Shown here: positions 15,683 through 23,216 of the stretch, in pieces
How the letters are laid out: the number at the start of each line of letters is the position of its first letter
How positions within the stretch are numbered: the stretch's first letter is position 1
Made by a program: the position numbers and the translations under genes
The notes under the pieces: generated by a model
The model's database searches: none
Told to the model about the DNA's origin: nothing
The model's input: only the letters and a program-made list of their open reading frames with translations
Source: JAFGVL01 sp963663245
GTDB lineage: Bacteria > Bacteroidota > Bacteroidia > Bacteroidales > Paludibacteraceae
Length of the DNA stretch: 64,000 nt
Assembly (NCBI GenBank): GCA_963663245.1
Contig: OY760143.1
Coordinates: 1,116,001-1,180,000, forward strand
Direction: 5' to 3'

Positions 15683-16201
15683 TTAATTAGTGTACTTGTT
15701 TTGTAGCAATTTTTCTAATTCATTTATAGTTAGATTTCTTGCTAAAACTTCACCTTTTGCATCTAGCAGAAGGTTCCCGAATTTGTTCCCAAGTTTATAA
15801 TTGTTGGCTAACTTGGAATTAAAGCCATGTGTTGCATGTATGTTTCGTGTAGCACTCAAGCCATCTCTTTTAATTGTTTCTTTAAAAACAGATTCGTAAG
15901 AATCTAAAGAGATTGAGACAACAACAAAACCATTAGCATTTTTAAACTTGCTGTTATGATTTTTACTCATCAGTTCGGCAAACTTAATGTTTTCAATTCT
16001 TGAGCTAGCATTGTATGTTGCCCAAAAGTTGATTAAAACAAGTTCTCCTTTATTAATAGCTAGTTCGTTCGACAATGCTTGACTTGCATCGTTGTTTGAG
16101 GTACTTTCTTTGATATTGTCCTTATTGAATAAGGTAGAAGGTACAAACGAAACTAAACCCAGCAGAATAATTAAGAAGAAAGCTGTTTTTAATTTAATCA
16201 T
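15683..16201 (-). CDS. TlpA/thioredoxin-fold protein lacking the redox cysteines
   Basis: A 172-residue exported protein: a hydrophobic N-terminal signal or anchor (residues 6-20), then a thioredoxin-like fold with GELVLINFWATYNASSR. In TlpA/ResA relatives this block reads WATWCGPCR. Here both cysteines are replaced (residues 60-68), and the cis-Pro loop before FLID is replaced by NKFGNLLLD. VVVSISLDSYESVFKETIKRDG matches the TlpA/AhpC-like core. It cannot be a dithiol oxidoreductase, so a binding or structural role is likely. The promoter at 16338-16368 gives a leader of about 130 nt with two hairpins. The IS element ends 6 bp past the stop codon without changing the protein. Confidence 0.75.
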   Translation of the reverse strand: MIKLKTAFFLIILLGLVSFVPSTLFNKDNIKESTSNNDASQALSNELAINKGELVLINFWATYNASSRIENIKFAELMSKNHNSKFKNANGFVVVSISLDSYESVFKETIKRDGLSATRNIHATHGFNSKLANNYKLGNKFGNLLLDAKGEVLARNLTINELEKLLQNKYTN

Positions 16202-16225
16202 TAAAAATGGTTTAGGTTACTAATA

Positions 16226-16251
16226 GGTTAGCTGTAAATTTAGAGCTAACC
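16226..16251 (-). repeat. Inverted repeat in the TlpA-like gene leader (proximal)
   Basis: GGTTAGCT and AGCTAACC form an 8-bp perfect stem with a 10-nt loop, 25 bp before the start codon. This is part of the 423-bp gene-free stretch 16202-16624. Confidence 0.5.
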
Positions 16252-16260
16252 AATAACTCA

Positions 16261-16280
16261 ACTTAATCCACTGATTAAGT
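16261..16280 (-). repeat. Inverted repeat in the TlpA-like gene leader (distal)
   Basis: ACTTAATC and GATTAAGT form a perfect 8-bp stem with a 4-nt loop, 9 bp from the proximal hairpin. Both lie inside the predicted leader. Confidence 0.5.
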
Positions 16281-16337
16281 ACTTATTTTAAAATAAATAA
16301 TTGTATCTCAACAGATTAATATCTCAAAATAACGCTA

Positions 16338-16368
16338 CAAAGTTACGTTATGTTCATAGGACATGCAA
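16338..16368 (-). promoter_or_regulatory. Promoter of the TlpA-like gene
   Basis: The -7 box TAACTTTG (16338-16345) and the -33 TTG (16366-16368) are separated by 20 nt on the minus strand. The predicted start is near 16332. From here to the Dabb promoter at 16588 I see nothing further. Confidence 0.65.
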
Positions 16369-16587
16369 GAATTTGTTGATAAAAAACGAAAAAAATATGT
16401 TTTATAGCATGTTTTTTCCCATTTCATCGGCTTTTTAGTGAAATGTTAAAAAATGCCCAATATTGGCTGGTTTGATTAAGATGTTGATTCTTTTGGTGTG
16501 TTTGTTTTAAAAAGAATGAAATGTCAAAAGTCTGAAATTGTGATTAAAAACATATAGGTTTACTCAGACTTTATGATTTTCTTATTT

Positions 16588-16595
16588 TACATTTG
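16588..16595 (+). promoter_or_regulatory. Predicted -7 box of the Dabb gene
   Basis: TACATTTG lies 29 bp before the ATG at 16625, giving a leader of about 24 nt. Confidence 0.5.
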
Positions 16596-16624
16596 CATAA
16601 TCTTTTAATATAAAAAACTCAAAA

Positions 16625-16924
16625 ATGATTCAACACATTGTCTTATTTAAATTAAAACCTTTTCAAAGTGAAGCTGAAAAGGCAGCAAAATTACAAGAAA
16701 TTAAAATCGCATTAGAAGTTTTGCCTGAAGTGATTTCCGAACTTAAATTGTTAGAAGTAGGAATTAATGTAAACCCAGCAGAAGTATTTGATTTTAGTTT
16801 AGTAACAGAGTTTGAGTCAATGTCTGATTTACAAGCGTACGCCATTCACCCAGAGCATCTAGCTGTAGCCTCAATAATACGTGAAGTAATGGAAAGTAGA
16901 GCTTGTGTTGATTCTGTAGTTTAA
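16625..16924 (+). CDS. Dabb-family (stress-responsive A/B barrel) protein
   Basis: A 99-residue single-domain ferredoxin-like dimeric barrel protein. The diagnostic N-terminus MIQHIVLFKLKP, the middle SELKLLEVGINVNP, and DFSLVTEFESMSDLQAYAIHPEHLAVASII match the Dabb family. The conserved H and Y-x-x-H-P-x-H are all present. Biochemical function is unknown for most bacterial members; plant relatives are stress-induced or act as cyclases. It is monocistronic, ended by a strong hairpin at 16955-16990. Confidence 0.9.
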   Translation: MIQHIVLFKLKPFQSEAEKAAKLQEIKIALEVLPEVISELKLLEVGINVNPAEVFDFSLVTEFESMSDLQAYAIHPEHLAVASIIREVMESRACVDSVV

Positions 16925-16954
16925 AATAATAATTTTATAATAAATATAGATTTT

Positions 16955-16990
16955 CATCCGATGACTAATTAGTTATCGGATGATTTTTTT
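16955..16990 (+). terminator. Terminator of the Dabb gene
   Basis: CATCCGATGACTAA pairs with TTAGTTATCGGATG (one G-U) with almost no loop, followed by ATTTTTTT. Confidence 0.75.
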
Positions 16991-17004
16991 ACAGCCATTT
17001 TTTC

Positions 17005-17012
17005 TATCTTTG
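17005..17012 (+). promoter_or_regulatory. Predicted -7 box of the aminotransferase-permease pair
   Basis: TATCTTTG lies immediately after the Dabb terminator, giving a leader of about 80 nt before the ATG at 17098. Confidence 0.5.
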
Positions 17013-17097
17013 CAAATTACTATATATGCCGATTGTTCGATAAAAAATAGCTGGTATGTTTAGTGCAAAAGTTAATTGTAAATAAAATTGTTTTATA

Positions 17098-18294
17098 ATG
17101 CCAAAAATTTCAAACAGAGGAATAGAAATGCCAGCTTCACCCATTCGCAAATTGGTGCCAATGTCCGATGCTGCTAAGGCTAGAGGATTAAATGTTTACC
17201 ATTTAAATATTGGTCAGCCAGATGTGCCTACCCCAGAAGTTGCCTTGGAAGCTATTCGTAATATTGATCGCAAAGTGCTTGAGTATAGTCCAAGTGATGG
17301 AAATCTTAGTTATAGAGAAAAGTTAGTTACTTATTATGAGAAATTTGACATTAATGTAAATGCGGATGATATCTTAATAACTACTGGTGGTTCCGAAGCT
17401 GTTTTATTTGCTTTTTTGGCTTGTTTGAATCCTGGAGATGAAATTATTGTACCTGAGCCTGCTTATGCAAATTATATGGCATTTGCTGTATCTGCAGGTG
17501 CGATAATAAAGGCTGTTACTTCAAAAATTGAAGATGGTTTTGCTTTGCCTCCGATGGAAAAGTTTGAGGAGTTAATTAATGAGAAGACAAAAGGGATAAT
17601 GATTTGCAACCCTAATAACCCGACAGGGTACTTATATTCTCGTGATGAGATGAATCAAATAAAAGACTTGGTTAAAAAACATGATTTATACCTTTTTTCT
17701 GATGAGGTGTACCGTGAATTTATCTACACAGGTTCTCCATATATCTCAGCATTTCATTTGTCAGGAATTGAAGATAATGTTGTTTTAATAGACTCTGTAT
17801 CAAAGCGTTACAGTGAGTGTGGAATTCGAATAGGTGCCTTGATAACAAAGAATAAAGCCTTAAGAAATACCTTGATGAAATTTTGTCAAGCTCGTTTAAG
17901 TCCACCATTAATAGGGCAAATTGCAGGGGAAGCTTCTCTAGATGCCCCTGAAGAGTATATGCTAAATACCTATGAAGAATATATGGGTAGGCGTAAGTGC
18001 TTAATAGATGGTTTAAATAGAATACCTGGAGTCTTTTCTCCTATACCGATGGGTGCTTTTTATACTGTTGCTAAATTACCAGTAGATGATGCTGATAAGT
18101 TTTGCGAATGGTGTTTAACAGACTTTGATTATGAAGGACAAACTATTTTTATGGCTCCTGCTTCCGGTTTTTATACAGAGCCAGGTATAGGTGTTGATGA
18201 AGTGAGAATTGCGTATGTTCTTAATAAAGAAGATTTAGCAAAAGCACTTGTAGTTTTAGCAAAAGCTTTGGAAGCCTATCCTGGGAAGAAATAA
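17098..18294 (+). CDS. Class I/II PLP-dependent aminotransferase
   Basis: A 398-residue cytoplasmic fold-type I aminotransferase, aspartate-aminotransferase-like. Visible are LNIGQPDVPTPEVALEAI, the cofactor-stacking region ITTGGSEAVLFAF, ICNPNNPTGYLYS with the Asn and Pro of the family, LFSDEVYREFIY with the Asp that binds the pyridine nitrogen, the Schiff-base Lys in DSVSKRYSECGIRIG, and the substrate-carboxylate Arg in EVRIAYVL. The amino donor cannot be fixed from this alone; aspartate or a branched or aromatic acid is plausible. The LolC/E-like permease begins 23 bp downstream, probably on the same transcript. Confidence 0.93.
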   Translation: MPKISNRGIEMPASPIRKLVPMSDAAKARGLNVYHLNIGQPDVPTPEVALEAIRNIDRKVLEYSPSDGNLSYREKLVTYYEKFDINVNADDILITTGGSEAVLFAFLACLNPGDEIIVPEPAYANYMAFAVSAGAIIKAVTSKIEDGFALPPMEKFEELINEKTKGIMICNPNNPTGYLYSRDEMNQIKDLVKKHDLYLFSDEVYREFIYTGSPYISAFHLSGIEDNVVLIDSVSKRYSECGIRIGALITKNKALRNTLMKFCQARLSPPLIGQIAGEASLDAPEEYMLNTYEEYMGRRKCLIDGLNRIPGVFSPIPMGAFYTVAKLPVDDADKFCEWCLTDFDYEGQTIFMAPASGFYTEPGIGVDEVRIAYVLNKEDLAKALVVLAKALEAYPGKK

Positions 18295-18317
18295 TTATTG
18301 AGCTAATCAATGTTTAA

Positions 18318-19565
18318 ATGAATCTTGAACTATTTATAGCTAAACGTATCCATTTTAATAAGAAGGGGCAAAAATCAAAGTCTCGTCCAGCTGTTCGTGT
18401 TGCTGTATTAGGTATTGCACTTGGATTAGCTGTGATGATAATTACAGTATCAATAGTTATAGGTTTTAAAAATGAGATACGTAATAAGGTGATTGCTTTT
18501 GGTTCTCACATTCAAATAAGTAACTTTGATAGTAATGATACTTTTGAAACAAATCCAATCAATTCATCAGATAGTTTAATTCTTAGTCTTTCAAATATTG
18601 ATGGGGTTAAACACGTACAGCGATTTGCTACAAAGCCAGGTATAATAAAAACGAATAATGATGTACAAGGGGTTGTATTAAAAGGAATTGATAAAAGTTT
18701 TGATTGGGATTTCTATAAAAAAAATGTAATTGAAGGAGATAGTATTGCTCTAAACGACTCTTTAGCCTCAAAGGAAGTTATACTATCGCTTTATTTGTCG
18801 AGATTGTTAGATTTAGGAGTAGATTCTACCTTTATTACTTATTTTATTGAGAATGAATATATACGTGCTCGGAAATTTAAAGTTGTTGGTATATACTGTA
18901 CAAACTTTGTTGAATATGACAAAATGTTTATACTCACAGACATTAAACAAATTCAACAATTAAATAACTGGTCGGACAAGCAATCGAGTGGTTTAGAATT
19001 ATTGATTCACGATTATGAAAGATTAGAGGAGATAGGAGATAAAGTTTATTTCCGAACAGCTAATCGTGTAAATCCAGATGGTTCAACTTATTTTTCTAGG
19101 ACCATTGAAGATTTAAATCCACAGATTTTTTCTTGGTTAAGAATGCTCGATACAAATGTTATTATTATATTGATTTTAATGCTCGTTGTTGCTGGGTTTA
19201 ATATGATATCAGGTTTGTTGATATTAATATTGGAGCGAACGAATATGATTGGAGTATTAAAAGCTATGGGTGCCAAAAATTGGTCTATAAGAAAAGTGTT
19301 TTTGTATCACTCTTTTTTCCTAATTACAAAAGGAATTCTTTGGGGGAATATTCTTGGTCTAGGAATTGTTTTATTTCAATACTTTACTCATATAGTTCCT
19401 TTAAATCCAGAAACGTATTATGTAACATATGTTCCTATTTCAATTAATATTGTACATGTATTATTGTTAAATGTAGGAACTGTGATTAGCTCCATACTTA
19501 TGTTAGTTTTACCGTCAATATTGATTAGTCGTATATTACCTGCAAAGGCTATTAAGTTTGATTAA
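18318..19565 (+). CDS. LolC/LolE-like ABC transporter permease
   Basis: A 415-residue FtsX/MacB-type permease of the lipoprotein-releasing LolCDE class. The N-terminus MNLELFIAKRIHF... RPAVRVAVLGIALGLAVMIITVSIVIGFKNEI contains the first membrane segment and matches LolE. A periplasmic domain of about 230 residues follows (about 60-275). Three more membrane segments (about 280-305, 330-360, 375-405) contain the FtsX block MISGLLILILERTNMIGVLKAMGAKNWSIRKVFL. It should work with a LolD ATPase to extract lipoproteins from the inner membrane for LolA. LolA is at 51565 in this window, and no ATPase gene is adjacent. Confidence 0.9.
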   Translation: MNLELFIAKRIHFNKKGQKSKSRPAVRVAVLGIALGLAVMIITVSIVIGFKNEIRNKVIAFGSHIQISNFDSNDTFETNPINSSDSLILSLSNIDGVKHVQRFATKPGIIKTNNDVQGVVLKGIDKSFDWDFYKKNVIEGDSIALNDSLASKEVILSLYLSRLLDLGVDSTFITYFIENEYIRARKFKVVGIYCTNFVEYDKMFILTDIKQIQQLNNWSDKQSSGLELLIHDYERLEEIGDKVYFRTANRVNPDGSTYFSRTIEDLNPQIFSWLRMLDTNVIIILILMLVVAGFNMISGLLILILERTNMIGVLKAMGAKNWSIRKVFLYHSFFLITKGILWGNILGLGIVLFQYFTHIVPLNPETYYVTYVPISINIVHVLLLNVGTVISSILMLVLPSILISRILPAKAIKFD

Positions 19566-19650
19566 AATTCCCTAATAATAGCTTTTCTTGTAAGAACTTA
19601 TAAGTTGTTAAAATTATTTCTTTTGCTAGATAAATTATAAAATATTATTC

Positions 19651-19658
19651 TACATTTG
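19651..19658 (+). promoter_or_regulatory. Predicted -7 box of the winged-helix gene
   Basis: TACATTTG lies 49 bp before the ATG. A TTG at 19623-19625 is 25 nt upstream, a little far for a -33 element. Confidence 0.45.
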
Positions 19659-19706
19659 TATTACAATTCTTATCAAAAATTATACACCAATTAAAAATTA
19701 CTTATT

Positions 19707-19904
19707 ATGACTACGAAAATTGGAACAAACGCTGGTTTAGTGTGGAATGCCTTGAATGATGGCAGCAAAAAAACTGTAAAACAACTTAAGAAGGCAACTA
19801 AGCTTACAGACAAGGATTTGTATTCTGCTTTAGGCTGGTTGGCTCGTGAGGCTAAGATTGAACTAGAAGAAGACGGTACAGATGTATTTGTAAACTTAAT
19901 TTAA
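19707..19904 (+). CDS. Small winged helix-turn-helix protein (DUF2582 type)
   Basis: A 65-residue protein almost entirely made of one winged-helix domain: NAGLVWNALNDGSKKTVKQLKKATKLTDKDLYSALGWLAREAKIELEEDG. It matches the small DUF2582 family found in Bacteroidota and other anaerobes. The fold suggests nucleic-acid binding, but the target is unknown and no sensor domain is present. A strong terminator follows, so it is a single-gene unit. Confidence 0.88.
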   Translation: MTTKIGTNAGLVWNALNDGSKKTVKQLKKATKLTDKDLYSALGWLAREAKIELEEDGTDVFVNLI

Positions 19905-19918
19905 GAAATTACATTATA

Positions 19919-19951
19919 AAAAAAGCCGAACATAGCCTGTTCGGCTTTTTT
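19919..19951 (+). terminator. Terminator of the winged-helix gene
   Basis: GCCGAACA pairs with TGTTCGGC around TAGCC, with A and T tracts on the two sides. Confidence 0.92.
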
Positions 19952-20053
19952 ATGTCTAAACAGTTTATAAATACCTCCAAAGAATGTTAAATGGATATAT
20001 TAAAAGCTATTATATGGTATCTTTTATTGTCGTTTAACTAAAATCTATTGATT

Positions 20054-20851
20054 ATGAAGAAAATTGTTTTGATGAGTATGTTAGTATTTATAGTAGGCAG
20101 TTTGTTAGCTCAGCAGAAAACCTATGTTGGACTTGATTTAGCTTTTTCAAATAAAAAGTTTTTATCTCCAGAGCATGAGTTAGAAACTTATTCAGGGACT
20201 AACAGTGTTGGGCCTTTTTTATTTAACCTTAGACAGGATGTGTATGATAATTTTTCCATTGAAACAGGTTTAATTTATACTGACCTTAGTAATGATTATT
20301 ATTCAATTCTTATAGATAGCTCATCTCCATCTACTCATGGATTTAGAAAACAAGTAAATATTTCGCATGGAAGTAATTGGCAAGTGCCATTGCGTTTAAT
20401 ATCAAAAATACCTCTATATAAGAATCTTTATTTTACTAGTCAAATAGGCTGTCACTTTATTATTAACTCTCGAAAACTAAAGCTTGAAGAAAATATTTCT
20501 GATACAGAGTATGTAACTATACAAAATTTTTCAGGGGATGGGAGTATTATTTCAACTACAACAGATACTGTTGATTATTCCATATCCTTAAACAGTATAG
20601 CGGCTAATAAGTATACTATGTCTCTTTAAACCGGTGTAGGTCTAGAGTTGTGTGGAAAGAGTGGCTTTATATACAGACTATTTATGATATATAATCAAGG
20701 ATTTAAAAATATTTTTGAAGATAATATATTTCTTTTTGAAGAAGGTATTCCGGCTGGCGTAACTAAAATGCAATGGAGGGGTAGTTATTTGAGTTATGGA
20801 ATTAGTCTTTATTACCCAATAAGTAATTTTTGGAAGAAAAAATCAAAATAA
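20054..20851 (+). pseudogene. Outer-membrane barrel gene interrupted by an in-frame stop
   Basis: The ATG at 20054 starts a signal peptide (MKKIVLMSMLVFIVGSLLAQ) and a barrel-like sequence. TAA at 20627-20629 follows MSL. The same reading frame then continues without a gap for 73 codons (TGVGLELCGKSGFIYRLF... SYLSYGISLYYPISNFW) to a stop at 20851. The downstream part ends in a typical last barrel strand, so the full-length protein would have been about 265 residues with a single sense codon at the stop. The upstream product alone lacks its final strands and should not insert into the membrane. No frame change is needed, so this is one point substitution or a sequencing error. A terminator follows at 20871. 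Confidence 0.75.
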
Positions 20852-20870
20852 GAACCAGAATAATATTAAA

Positions 20871-20899
20871 AAAGGCAAGCTAAATTTAGCTTGCCTTTT
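20871..20899. terminator. Bidirectional terminator
   Basis: AAAGGCAAGCTAAA and its complement form a long stem with T tracts on both sides. It separates the convergent barrel pseudogene and the oxidoreductase gene. Confidence 0.85.
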
Positions 20900-20921
20900 G
20901 TGTATAAATGTAATTATATCT

Positions 20922-21992
20922 CTATATATTCTCTTTAATCTCTTTTTTCAATTGATCTACTAAAGTTTTAACCGGTACAATCTCCATACAACGATAAGCA
21001 TTAGAGCCTGCAAAGGCAAACGATTCAAGTAATTCTCCTCTTGAAGAATCTCCCAGAACTTTTGCAATACAGAAAGGAACTGTTTTAGGGTTGCATGTGT
21101 GTAAGCAGTGGTGTCGACATTTGAAAGGAATTGCTGCACCAGCTTTAACTTTAGTTACAAAGTCATTCTTGATAACTCTACCAGGAAGTCCAACAGGACT
21201 TTTTATAACAACAATGTCTTCCTTTTTAGCATTGATGTAGGTTTTCTTAAATTCGATATCAACATCGCACTCATCAGTACAAACAAAACGAGTAGCCATT
21301 TGTACACCTGATGCTCCTAGTTTTAAGAATTTAGCAATATCAGCACCATCAAATATTCCTCCTGCAGCAATAACAGGTATAGGTTTTTCCATCTTATTGG
21401 TGTATTCAACCAATTCACTTACTAAGTCTTCTAATTTAGGAGCTGTGCCTTTTTCTAAATCATCCATGCTATAACCTAAATGACCACCAGCCATAAAACC
21501 TTCTACAATAACAGCATCAGGTTGTGTGTTATAATTTTGCTTCCACTTACGGCAAATTACATCCAAGGCTCTAGCAGAGGAAACTATGGGTATTAATTTA
21601 ATATCTTTGCCGTTCATGTGTTTTGGCAAATCAAGGGGTAGTCCAGCGCCAGAGATAATCATATCAACCTCTTCTTCTACACACACTTTAATAAGTTCTT
21701 CGTAATTAGAAAGAACGGCCATAACATTTACGCCAATTACGCCATTGCTTTTTGCGCGTGCAGTTCTAATTTCTTGGCGTAGAGCTTCGTTATTAAGCTC
21801 TACAAACTTAGAAATTGGGTTGTTTTCATAATCTCCTAATCCAACGCTGGCAATAATTCCAGCACATCCTTCGTTTGCAACTGCACTAGCTAATCCTGAG
21901 CGTGATACTTTTACGCCCATTCCACCTTGAATTATTGGAGGGTTAATTTCTAGGTTTCCTATTTGTAATGTTGGTATGTCTTTAAATATCAT
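20922..21992 (-). CDS. Nitronate monooxygenase/FabK-like flavin oxidoreductase
   Basis: A 356-residue FMN-binding TIM-barrel enzyme of the NPD/2-nitropropane dioxygenase family. NPPIIQGGMGVKVSRSGLASAVANEG is the N-terminal FMN loop, DMIISGAGLPLDLP and VIVEGFMAGGHLGYSMDD lie in the central barrel, and IPVIAAGGIFDGADIAKFLKLGASGVQMATRFV is the phosphate-binding block. A Cys-rich segment CRHHCLHTCNPKTVPFC (about residue 292 onward) is unusual for plain NMO enzymes and recalls a metal site. It may be an NMO-type or enoyl-ACP reductase-like enzyme; the substrate is uncertain. A single gene with its own box at 22040. Confidence 0.88.
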   Translation of the reverse strand: MIFKDIPTLQIGNLEINPPIIQGGMGVKVSRSGLASAVANEGCAGIIASVGLGDYENNPISKFVELNNEALRQEIRTARAKSNGVIGVNVMAVLSNYEELIKVCVEEEVDMIISGAGLPLDLPKHMNGKDIKLIPIVSSARALDVICRKWKQNYNTQPDAVIVEGFMAGGHLGYSMDDLEKGTAPKLEDLVSELVEYTNKMEKPIPVIAAGGIFDGADIAKFLKLGASGVQMATRFVCTDECDVDIEFKKTYINAKKEDIVVIKSPVGLPGRVIKNDFVTKVKAGAAIPFKCRHHCLHTCNPKTVPFCIAKVLGDSSRGELLESFAFAGSNAYRCMEIVPVKTLVDQLKKEIKENI

Positions 21993-22039
21993 TGTTTGAT
22001 AAAAAATTTATATCGTAAATCATTTTTCCACTGAAAGCG

Positions 22040-22047
22040 CAAAGATA
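22040..22047 (-). promoter_or_regulatory. Predicted -7 box of the flavin oxidoreductase
   Basis: TATCTTTG on the minus strand, 48 bp upstream of the ATG. The -33 element is unclear. Confidence 0.45.
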
Positions 22048-22190
22048 AACCATAATATCAGATAAATAAGCTGAAAAAAGCGATATTTATTTTATATATT
22101 ATATTTGTTGCAGGTATGTAGTCTGTATTGTTCTCTTTTGTAGGTGTTTGTAACATTAAAATTGTGAATAAAAAATATTTAAATCTGTGT

Positions 22191-22225
22191 AAAAAAGCAG
22201 AGGGTATCTATTTTAGATACCCTCT
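22191..22225 (-). terminator. Terminator of the small HMA gene
   Basis: A perfect 12-bp stem (AGAGGGTATCTA and complement, loop TTT) is followed on the minus strand by GCTTTTTT. Confidence 0.85.
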
Positions 22226-22288
22226 TATTTATATAGTCAAGGCAGACTATAATCACACAAATATATTTTGGTTGGTGTGTTGTCTATT

Positions 22289-22651
22289 CTAAAATCGGTT
22301 TCTTTTTCCAGCAAAACATTTGTCATCACATCCACAATCATTATTGACCTCTGTATTTTCTGTTTTTATGCTTGCTGTATAGCCTAATTCTTTAAAAGTG
22401 TTTAATAGGCTGATGTCTGAATTGTATGAAGGATTGTAACAAATGCGTACACATTTGTCTGGCATACTTACTTCAATGCTTTTAATACCATTGTATGCTG
22501 AGAAATTACGAAAAATTTTTTCTTCACATTCATCACATTTAATGTTTACCTCAAAAATGGTTGTTTTAACAGTGTTATCTTGAGTATAACTTTTAATTGT
22601 TAGACTTAATAAAGCTAAAATGAATAATGAAGTGAATTTATTTGCTGCCAT
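22289..22651 (-). CDS. Exported heavy-metal-associated (HMA) domain protein
   Basis: A 120-residue periplasmic protein. The signal peptide ends near residue 23. An HMA ferredoxin-like domain follows, with the metal-binding CDEC at 39-42 (FEVNIKCDECEEKIFRNF) and the terminal FKELGYTAS typical of the fold. The C-terminus has NNDCGCDDKCF, adding further thiols. HMA domains bind Cu(I) or similar soft metals. It lies 154 bp past the other HMA gene, with a terminator between them (22745-22768), so it is probably transcribed separately. No exact promoter box was seen. Confidence 0.88.
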   Translation of the reverse strand: MAANKFTSLFILALLSLTIKSYTQDNTVKTTIFEVNIKCDECEEKIFRNFSAYNGIKSIEVSMPDKCVRICYNPSYNSDISLLNTFKELGYTASIKTENTEVNNDCGCDDKCFAGKRNRF

Positions 22652-22744
22652 ATTTTTAAAGATAAAATTTGAAATTCTAATGTTAAAACAAGCAAAGTTT
22701 GAAATTTGTTCATCTGTAAAATGTTAAAAGTTAGATGATTGCAT

Positions 22745-22768
22745 AAAAAAGGCTCCACGAGGGAGCCT
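22745..22768 (-). terminator. Terminator of the metal operon
   Basis: GGCTCC and GGAGCC around ACGAG, followed on the minus strand by T6. It lies 38 bp past the stop at 22806. Confidence 0.8.
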
Positions 22769-22805
22769 TAGTCTTATTTAGGTAAATGGGTGCTAAATTG
22801 TATTT

Positions 22806-23189
22806 TTAGTTTTTATTGTGGCATTTGGGCTTTTCCTTGCTTTTTTCGCTTCCGCATTTTTTTATGCATTCTTGAGAACACTTCTTTTCGCATTTACTTT
22901 GACAATCTTTTTTTACCGAAGCATCATAGCCTAATTCTTTGAATGCTTTTATAAGTTTTTCATCGGAACTTTTTTTAGTCTTGTAGGTTACGCAAACAGT
23001 TTTGTTCTCAAGACTAACCTGTATGTCTTTTACTCCTTTTTCAAAAGCAATGCTTTTTTCAACTTTTGCTTTGCAACTTCCGCAATGCATATTAACATCA
23101 AAAACTGTTGTTTTTGTTTTTTGACTATGAGCAAAATTCGCTCCTATAAATAGGGCTATAAGTATTGCTAAAATTTTTGTTGTTTTCAT
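22806..23189 (-). CDS. Exported HMA-domain protein with a Cys-repeat tail
   Basis: A 127-residue protein. The signal peptide covers residues 1-22, and an HMA domain carries CGSC at 36-39 (VFDVNMHCGSCKAKVEKSI) and ends FKELGYDASV. It is followed by a tail in which cysteines recur every fourth residue (96, 100, 104, 108, 112), in CQSKCEKKCSQECIKKC, plus Cys123 in a Lys-rich end (PKCHNKN). The fold suggests soft-metal (copper-like) transfer in the periplasm, and the tail adds a probable second metal site. It starts 27 bp after the TonB receptor stop, so it is likely the third gene of that operon. Confidence 0.88.
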   Translation of the reverse strand: MKTTKILAILIALFIGANFAHSQKTKTTVFDVNMHCGSCKAKVEKSIAFEKGVKDIQVSLENKTVCVTYKTKKSSDEKLIKAFKELGYDASVKKDCQSKCEKKCSQECIKKCGSEKSKEKPKCHNKN

Positions 23190-23216
23190 ATTCGTAATTT
23201 TTATTTGGTTAATTAT

